A DNA stretch of 64,000 nt from Candidatus Berkelbacteria bacterium RIFCSPLOWO2_01_FULL_50_28 (lineage in GTDB: Bacteria; Patescibacteria; UBA1384; 2-12-FULL-50-11): NCBI GenBank assembly GCA_001774395.1, contig MEZX01000002.1, positions 565,281-629,280 on the forward strand, given 5' to 3'. Positions 59,003 through 64,000 of the stretch are shown here, in pieces. The notes below the pieces were generated by a model that saw only the letters and a list, made by a program, of their open reading frames with translations, was not told where the DNA came from and searched no databases. Both the position numbers and the translations under genes were made by a program. The first letter of the stretch is position 1. Each line of letters opens with the position of its first letter.

Positions 59003-60364
59003 CTAAGCAATCTTACCGTACCAGGACTCTTTTTTCAACTGTTGGGCGTGGCCTCGGACAAAATCAGTCCAGGTAACAGCGTTTTTGCCTTCAAGTTGAA
59101 CGGTTTGCAGTGCGAGCTCGCCGTCTTTGATCTCGGCAGTTAATATCTTCAGTCGCTGCTCCCCGACAAAAGTAAAAGTGCCTGGCCAAGGATTGAGGGC
59201 ACGAATTTGGCGGTCAATTTCACTATAGGACTTCTCCCAGTCTATCTCTCCCATATCCTTTGAAAATTTAACCGTTTGAGTTGCATCGATGCCCTGGCGT
59301 TGGAGTTTTGCTTGGCCAGCAAGGTAGGTAGGAATGGTTTTGATCAGAAGCTGAGAGCCGACAGCCGATAGCCGATCGCGCAATGTTAGAAATGTTTCAT
59401 CCGGTACTATTTCAGTGGAAGTTTGGGCAACAATTTCTCCGGTATCAACTCCGGCGTTCATTTTCATCACGGTCACGCCGGTGGCTTTTTCGCCGGCAAG
59501 AATTGCCGACTGCAACGGCGTGGCACCGCGATATTTTGGTAAGAGTGATGGGTGAACGTTCAGGCAACCAAAAGTGGGAATCTCCAGCACATTCTCAGGC
59601 AATATTTTGCCGTAGGAAGCTAACACCACCAAATGCGGTGAAAGTTGGGCCAGAATTTCGGCAATTTCGCTTTTCGATTCGGGCTTGAAAACCGGCACTT
59701 CGACCGCAGTCGCAATTTCGGCCATCGGCACAGGTTTGAGTACGCCACCGCGACCGGATGGTTTGTCTGATTCGCAGATTACCGCCATCACATTAAGCCC
59801 CGCCGTAGTAAGGCCACGGAAAACTTCGGCACTAAACTCGTCCGAGCCGAAAAATACGATTTTGGCTCCTACGTAATGCTTCAAAACATTCAGCTCTTTG
59901 GCGCGATCGGTAAATAAAATGCCGTTAGTGTGGTCGATCTCGTGTTGCAAAACGCGAGCGTGTAGGCCCTTGGCCTTGATCGTTACTTTTTTGCCGTCCA
60001 AATTCTGCGCTTCGACCGTGACGCCAAGCGAGCGCTCAACCGGCAGCTCCAGCCCCGGTAGCGAAAGACAGCCTTCGTTTATTACTTCTTTTTCCTTGCT
60101 GAATTTAACTATCCAAGCGTTTGCCAATATCGTCCGTGGAATGGTCGGTAAGTCTTTTTGCTCTTTGTCAGTTTTGTCGGGGATTAGCTCGTAAACGATC
60201 AGCTGCTTGTTCAAGCCAACCTGGTTGGCGGCAAGCCCAATGCCACGATAAGAGTGCATTACCGACAGCATTTCTTCCGCCTCTTTTTTTAGCTGAGCGT
60301 CAAAAACAGTGACTGGCGCCACCTTGGTACGTAACATCTCGTCGTAAATTACCCGCAGTTTCAT
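59003..60364 (-). CDS. Fused peptide deformylase and methionyl-tRNA formyltransferase
   Basis: 453 residues. Residues 1 to about 165 are a peptide deformylase with all three metal motifs: GIGLAANQ (41-48), EGCLS (97-101), HEIDH (141-145). From residue about 167 it is a formyltransferase: IVFFGSDEFSAEVF, LNVHPSLLPKYRGATPLQSA (Asn269, His271) and MKMNAGVDTGEIV (Asp307), with the C-terminal RALNPWPGTF domain. One chain thus adds formyl to Met-tRNA and removes it from nascent proteins. No stop or frameshift is seen at the junction. Confidence 0.93.
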   Translation of the reverse strand: MKLRVIYDEMLRTKVAPVTVFDAQLKKEAEEMLSVMHSYRGIGLAANQVGLNKQLIVYELIPDKTDKEQKDLPTIPRTILANAWIVKFSKEKEVINEGCLSLPGLELPVERSLGVTVEAQNLDGKKVTIKAKGLHARVLQHEIDHTNGILFTDRAKELNVLKHYVGAKIVFFGSDEFSAEVFRGLTTAGLNVMAVICESDKPSGRGGVLKPVPMAEIATAVEVPVFKPESKSEIAEILAQLSPHLVVLASYGKILPENVLEIPTFGCLNVHPSLLPKYRGATPLQSAILAGEKATGVTVMKMNAGVDTGEIVAQTSTEIVPDETFLTLRDRLSAVGSQLLIKTIPTYLAGQAKLQRQGIDATQTVKFSKDMGEIDWEKSYSEIDRQIRALNPWPGTFTFVGEQRLKILTAEIKDGELALQTVQLEGKNAVTWTDFVRGHAQQLKKESWYGKIA

Positions 60365-60387
60365 CTTGCAAATTCTATCTTACCAGT

Positions 60388-62085
60388 CTAAAAAAGTCGA
60401 GGCGACCAGGACATCGGCAGTTGAGCGCGGATAAGATGCAGGGTTTTAGGGCTTGGGCGGGTTGGCAGAAGCACGGTAAATTCAGCACGGTAGTTTTGGC
60501 CAGTACGATCAGTGATCTCGGCAAATGAAATCTCCACGTTTGACAGAACTTTACTGAGTTTTTCGCCGATACCCGTCGCTTCCTTCAGTAGACTTTCCGT
60601 ATGTCGCCCAAAACCAACAAAAGTAATAACTGACCCGAACGGCGGTAAGCGTAAAAGCCGGCGATTTTCCAGACCCATTTCGTAATAACTGTTGAATTTG
60701 CCAGTTGAGGCGAAACCCCAAACAGGATGATCGGGAGAATACGTCTGGACAGAGACGCGCTTAGAATTTGCTTGTAGCTCTAGGGCGTGGCCAAGCAAAT
60801 CGCCTATTCCACCTAATTTTGCGCCTGATAACGGCCGATCGGCACTCAAGATGAAACTCTCGTCAAAATTAACATCAGGAAAACTGAAAATCTTTTCCGT
60901 CGCTACCAAAATATCTGCCTTTAAATCTATCTCAGGCGCATCAGCTGAGAGCATCGCAACTCTTGCACCAGGAAATGCCTTCTGCAACAAATTAGCAAAT
61001 TGGCTGACCCCCTCGCCAACAGCACGCAGGATAGCCGAACGACATTTGGGACAGGCTTTGGGCCAGTCACGCACAGTGGCACAGTAACGACACTGTAATT
61101 TTTCCGCATTCAGAGACGAAGTTCGACCGCAGTTATCGCAAGTGAATACGTACCCGCACTCACCACAAACCAGCGCCTGCGCCCAGCCGCGCGACATTAC
61201 CAGAGCCAATCCCCGTTCACCATTTGCGATTAATTTTTCAAGTCTCTGTAAAACCGATGGCATTATTAGTTCGCGCGAGCCGCGCCGATCAGAAACAAAA
61301 AGCGGTTTTAGGACGGTTTTTTGCGCTAACAGTTTCCAGAACCCGCGCTGCACTTGCGGATAATCCTCTATGGGCAACAAATTATCGCCAAAAATGACAT
61401 TTATACCTTCCACTTCGCCACGAATTGCAGCGATCTGACGCGCGGATAGATACGGCCGCTGGGAAAAAGTCGATCCAGCGTGATACGGCTGGTCTACAAC
61501 TAAGAAATCACCGCGATTGAGCGGAGCGAAAATATCTCTGAGAGTTGAGACTATCGCCCTTCCATTTTCAGATGCGTTACTTGCTTTAAATGCGTCTGCA
61601 AACTGGCCTTTGGCAAAAACGAAGACGAAATTACGTTTTTCGCCGTATTTTGCCAATAACTTTCTATACTGCTCGCACCTCCAACATAACGTTCCCTGAA
61701 TAACAATAACTTTTCGCATCCCGAACCTGAAGGCCTGCCCTTCAGGTTGGACTTGCAATGTTTTGGCGGTAGTCGGGAGGGCGTGGAACGCTATTTCCGC
61801 CACTGTCGAGCCGGTCTTGAGTGCGAGTTCTTCAATCACCCTTATTCGCTCCTCCGTCAGCGGCAACGTTTTTTTATCAATTGAAAGGATCTCCCGAATC
61901 TTATCTTTCAGCTCGTGCGGCACAGACCGAACGAATTTCACCACCACAGCTTTGACGTTTTTGTGCCGCAGAGGCACGCTCACTAGGCTACCTACCCTAA
62001 TATAAGGTATAATTCGGGCTGGTACGCTATAGCTAAGCTCTTCAACTTGGGTTTTCTTTTTGACGATTACCTGGGCGTAGAGCAT
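60388..62085 (-). CDS. PriA-like primosomal protein, helicase motifs lost
   Basis: 565 residues from the ATG at 62085. The N-terminal DNA-binding domain (YAQVIVKKKTQVEELSYSVP) and the zinc region (CGECGYVFTCDNCG, then CRYC and CPKC) match PriA. The Walker A position reads VIVIQGTLCWRCEQ instead of GVTGSGKT, and the DExH position reads LLVVDQPYHAGS instead of VDEEHD, so ATP-driven unwinding is unlikely. A perfect palindrome is inserted in frame before the altered Walker A. Possibly a structural restart factor. First gene of an operon with def-fmt and rpsP. Confidence 0.85.
   Translation of the reverse strand: MLYAQVIVKKKTQVEELSYSVPARIIPYIRVGSLVSVPLRHKNVKAVVVKFVRSVPHELKDKIREILSIDKKTLPLTEERIRVIEELALKTGSTVAEIAFHALPTTAKTLQVQPEGQAFRFGMRKVIVIQGTLCWRCEQYRKLLAKYGEKRNFVFVFAKGQFADAFKASNASENGRAIVSTLRDIFAPLNRGDFLVVDQPYHAGSTFSQRPYLSARQIAAIRGEVEGINVIFGDNLLPIEDYPQVQRGFWKLLAQKTVLKPLFVSDRRGSRELIMPSVLQRLEKLIANGERGLALVMSRGWAQALVCGECGYVFTCDNCGRTSSLNAEKLQCRYCATVRDWPKACPKCRSAILRAVGEGVSQFANLLQKAFPGARVAMLSADAPEIDLKADILVATEKIFSFPDVNFDESFILSADRPLSGAKLGGIGDLLGHALELQANSKRVSVQTYSPDHPVWGFASTGKFNSYYEMGLENRRLLRLPPFGSVITFVGFGRHTESLLKEATGIGEKLSKVLSNVEISFAEITDRTGQNYRAEFTVLLPTRPSPKTLHLIRAQLPMSWSPRLF
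61724..61748. repeat. Palindromic repeat inserted in frame in the PriA-like gene
   Basis: AACCTGAAGG-5-CCTTCAGGTT; it encodes QPEGQAFRF. A partial relative lies at 41351-41370. Confidence 0.75.
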
Positions 62086-62097
62086 CAAGAGCAATTT

Positions 62098-62172
62098 ACA
62101 GTTATCAGTTATCAATTACCAATAACTGGAACTGTTACAATATTTGAAAACTGAAAAATGAAAACTGAAAAC
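62098..62172. repeat. AT-rich direct repeats between the PriA-like gene and der
   Basis: Iterated TATCAGTTATCAATTA and GAAAACTGAAAA words; third copy of the family at 20230-20321 and 42513-42619. Contains the der leader promoter. Confidence 0.65.
62133..62141 (+). promoter_or_regulatory. Extended -10 promoter of the der leader frame
   Basis: TGT-TACAAT, 16 nt before the leader ATG; no clear -35. Confidence 0.5.
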
Positions 62173-62304
62173 TCCCCAAATCAAGGGTTGCCACTCGTGG
62201 CACTAATAGGACCGACAAACGCCGGCAAGTCATCGCTTGCCTTAGCAAGCTCGGAATGCTCGCAATTTTACAAATTGCTCGCAATCGCCGCTGTAACTAA
62301 ATGA
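62158..62304 (+). CDS. der leader frame: recoded duplicate of the Der P-loop region
   Basis: A 48-codon frame reading MKTENSPNQGLPLVALIGPT then NAGKSS, against LPLVALIGPTNAGKST in Der. Fourteen of the fifteen shared residues use a different codon (for example GCA CTA ATA GGA against GCC CTG ATC GGC). After the copy it runs on through a palindromic stretch (GCTTGC-CTTA-GCAAGC and a repeated TGCTCGCAAT) and ends at a TGA overlapping the der ATG (ATGA). Same layout as the frame before uvrA. Expression is inferred from position only. Confidence 0.72.
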   Translation: MKTENSPNQGLPLVALIGPTNAGKSSLALASSECSQFYKLLAIAAVTK

Positions 62305-63341
62305 AAAGTACCGAAAGTAATACATCAACGAGTACCCTACCACTTGTAGCCCTGATCGGCCCAACGAATGCTGGGAAATCTACATTGTTCAATCGTCTCA
62401 CTGGTTCGTGGCAAGCCGTGACCGCCAAAGAGGAATCGACCACGCGCGACCGCGTTTACGGCGAGGTTAGCTGGCAGGGTCGTGAATTTTCGGTTGTGGA
62501 CACCGGTGGGTTGGTTGATGATAAGTCCGAGCTATATCAACAGATTAAAAGCCAGATGCTTCAAGCAGTCGAAGAGGCTGACCTAATTCTATTTATTTAC
62601 GACGCGCGAACAGGCATAACGCCTACCGACCGGCAGTTTCTGGATAGCCTACGCGGCAAAAAAGAACTGTTTTTGGTAGCGAATAAGGTTGATACAGACA
62701 AAATCGAAAACACAACCGAGGAGCCAAGTTATCTGGGCTTCCCTGTTTACAAAATCGCCGCTTCCACCGGCCGCGGAGTGGGCGACTTGCTAGAGGATAT
62801 AACCAAACACTATCCGCACGCAGTCGAGCCGAGTTCTTCTACCCCGATAATCGCGCTTATCGGTCGACCAAATGTTGGTAAGTCAACATTATTGAATAAG
62901 CTCACTGACACCGAGCGAGCGGTAGTTAGCCCGATTGCCGGCACTACCAGAGACGTAGTTACAGAAAAGCTTCAGATTGCCGGAAAGGAATTTTTAGTTG
63001 CCGATACGGCTGGAATTCGACGTCGCGGTAAAATTGAAGTTGGAGTAGAAAACTTTAGTGTCAAGCGGGCCCTGGAAGCAATCAAGGCCGCGAAGATGAT
63101 AATAGTCCTCGTTGACGCCAGTATCGGCACCTCTCGCGGCGATCTGCATTTAATCTATTATGCCAACGAGCTAAAAAAACCTGTTTTGGTAGTTTTCAAC
63201 AAGATAGACCTGGTTGATGATCGCAGTAAAGTGCCTTTTCACCACCATATTGCCAAGTTTGATCGCATTTTGGTTTCCGCCCAAACAGGCGAAGGGCTTG
63301 ATCAAATCAGCCGCTGGGTGATTGACGAATTACCCAAATGA
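62301..63341 (+). CDS. der: GTPase Der (EngA), lacking the C-terminal KH domain
   Basis: Ribosome-assembly GTPase with two G domains, 346 residues against about 440-490 in most bacteria. G domain 1: GPTNAGKSTL, DTGG, NKVD. G domain 2 (from about 185): GRPNVGKSTL, DTAGIRRRGK, NKID. It ends soon after ISRWVIDELPK, so the KH-like domain is absent. The N-terminus carries an unusual Ser/Thr-rich lead (MKSTESNTSTSTLPLVALIG). No SD; coupled to the leader frame by ATGA. Confidence 0.95.
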   Translation: MKSTESNTSTSTLPLVALIGPTNAGKSTLFNRLTGSWQAVTAKEESTTRDRVYGEVSWQGREFSVVDTGGLVDDKSELYQQIKSQMLQAVEEADLILFIYDARTGITPTDRQFLDSLRGKKELFLVANKVDTDKIENTTEEPSYLGFPVYKIAASTGRGVGDLLEDITKHYPHAVEPSSSTPIIALIGRPNVGKSTLLNKLTDTERAVVSPIAGTTRDVVTEKLQIAGKEFLVADTAGIRRRGKIEVGVENFSVKRALEAIKAAKMIIVLVDASIGTSRGDLHLIYYANELKKPVLVVFNKIDLVDDRSKVPFHHHIAKFDRILVSAQTGEGLDQISRWVIDELPK

Positions 63342-63350
63342 CCCTATAAT
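63322..63350 (+). promoter_or_regulatory. Strong promoter inside the end of der
   Basis: TTGACG, 17-nt spacer, TATAAT. Confidence 0.8.
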
Positions 63351-63356
63351 TTTGTA

Positions 63357-63478
63357 GTCACTCATTCTCCGGTATCGGGAAAGTTGTGGGGTGACCGGTG
63401 GGTTTCACCGATGGAACACGACAATCCAGGGGCCCCGCGGTTTGGTTTGGACCAACCTGCCGCGCGGGCCTTTCTTTA
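63357..63478 (+). ncRNA. Probable structured small RNA of about 120 nt
   Basis: It starts about 7 nt after a near-consensus promoter and ends in a strong terminator. No SD-supported frame; an ATG-led 23-codon frame runs into the terminator. Visible stems include CGGTG-GGTTT-CACCG, GTTGTG / CACGAC and GTCAC / GTGAC. Class not recognised: no 4.5S, tmRNA or RNase P signatures seen. Confidence 0.7.
63431..63478 (+). terminator. Terminator of the small RNA
   Basis: GGCCCCGCGG / CCGCGCGGGCC with inner TTGGT-TTGG-ACCAA, followed by TTTCTTTATT; it overlaps the lepB stop codon. Confidence 0.85.
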
Positions 63479-64000
63479 TTAGTAGCTCGGTGAAGCGATG
63501 GCGTGGAAGTCGACCCGTGGGTAGATCACGATTGTTGAGCGACCAATAATAAACCTTCGATCAAGCGGCCCCCAATCGCGTGAGTCGGAGGAGTGCTGTC
63601 TGTTATCTCCAAGGACGAAAAACTGGTCCTTGCCTAGTGTAATTTCGTAAGGGTCAGCGCTACTACCCACCATCGTTTTGTCTCCGCTTGCCAGATAGCT
63701 TTCCGTTAGGGCGTTACCGTTTATTGAAACCTGACCCTTTTCAATCCGCACGGTTTCGCCGGGAAGGCCAATGAGACGCTTGATATAGTTGAGCGAAGGG
63801 TTATTTGGGTAGCGGAAAACTACCACGTCACCCCTCGCGGGCAGCTTGAAACGGTAGGCGACCTTCTCAATTAGAATGTATTCTCCGTTGTGAAAATCCG
63901 GCTCCATACTTGAGCCTTCGATATAAAACGGCTGGAATAAAAACACCCGCACAATAAAGGTGACTATAAAAACTATTGCTACGACCTTTAGGACGTCCCA
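63479..64000 (-). CDS. lepB: Signal peptidase I (partial, 5' end cut by window edge)
   Basis: The frame is open to the right edge (174 codons visible). An N-terminal membrane helix reaches the edge (VVAIVFIVTFIVRVFLF), so only a few residues are missing. Catalytic Ser in EGSSMEPDF, Lys in YIKRLIGLPGE, and the GDNR box in FFVLGDNRQHSSDSRDWG. It removes signal peptides of secreted proteins, such as those encoded at 10.5-13.2 kb. Confidence 0.95.
   Translation of the reverse strand, partial: WDVLKVVAIVFIVTFIVRVFLFQPFYIEGSSMEPDFHNGEYILIEKVAYRFKLPARGDVVVFRYPNNPSLNYIKRLIGLPGETVRIEKGQVSINGNALTESYLASGDKTMVGSSADPYEITLGKDQFFVLGDNRQHSSDSRDWGPLDRRFIIGRSTIVIYPRVDFHAIASPSY

Noticed and set aside
63410..63481. 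23-codon frame inside the candidate small RNA
   Set aside because: No SD, and most of it forms the terminator stem, so translation would destroy the terminator.

Overview
The window looks like part of a Candidate Phyla Radiation (Patescibacteria) chromosome. The evidence is a shortened information-processing gene set (a 1102-residue RpoB, a 572-residue IF-2, Obg without its C-terminal domain, Der without its KH domain, a PriA-like protein that has lost its helicase motifs), a split transketolase, many small proteins without recognisable relatives, and tightly packed operons with ATGA or TAATG overlaps. TGA is used as a stop throughout, so the recoded CPR lineages (Gracilibacteria, Absconditabacteria) are unlikely. 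The phylum-level assignment is inference from gene content.

Layout. 1-7.7 kb: rpoC (cut by the left edge), rpoB and obgE on the minus strand. 7.7-15.8 kb: cell-surface block with three related beta-rich surface proteins, two small secreted proteins, a membrane protein with YbbR repeats and a presenilin/SPP-type intramembrane aspartyl protease. 16-23.5 kb: infB, gyrA, gyrB and a glycosyltransferase. 23.5-33.2 kb: a REP-flanked RAYT transposase and the excision-repair genes uvrB, uvrA and uvrC, interleaved with small orphan genes. 33.2-39.4 kb: prs, endonuclease IV, superoxide dismutase, cysteine desulfurase, and two proteins resembling nucleotide-metabolism enzymes that lack catalytic motifs. 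39.5-46.5 kb: a minus-strand carbon block (D-2-hydroxyacid dehydrogenase, rpiB, rpe, split transketolase, fba, gap) joining pentose phosphates to lower glycolysis and probably lactate. 47-51.4 kb: tRNA-Gly with repeated copies of its own 3' tail, a PRTase and methyltransferase pair, a tandem stem-loop array, an ABC-2 exporter, and tRNA-Thr abutting a NUDIX gene. 51.4-64 kb: translation genes (rplY, trmD, khpA, rpsP), a membrane-tethered Clp-like ATPase, a peptide deformylase-formyltransferase fusion, the PriA-like protein, der, a probable small RNA and lepB (cut by the right edge).

Expression follows two styles. Many housekeeping genes (gyrB, uvrB, uvrC, nfo and others) have a -10 box only 6-8 nt before the start codon and no Shine-Dalgarno (SD) sequence, which implies leaderless mRNAs. 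Many orphan or lineage-specific genes are instead single units with a TTGACT-like -35, a 17-nt spacer, a strong AAGGAGG-type SD and an intrinsic terminator.

The most unusual observation occurs twice. Upstream of uvrA and of der lies a short reading frame that begins with a copy of that gene's own N-terminal peptide. The copy is nearly identical in protein but differs at most synonymous sites, and it ends by overlapping the real start codon as ATGA. Other leads are a tandem ~62-bp stem-loop array whose alternating units keep hairpins with different sequences, tRNA-tail repeats that preserve a tRNA-to-ORF junction, a def-fmt fusion, an apparent AUA start codon, and short palindromic repeats inserted in frame into uvrA, uvrC and the PriA-like gene.
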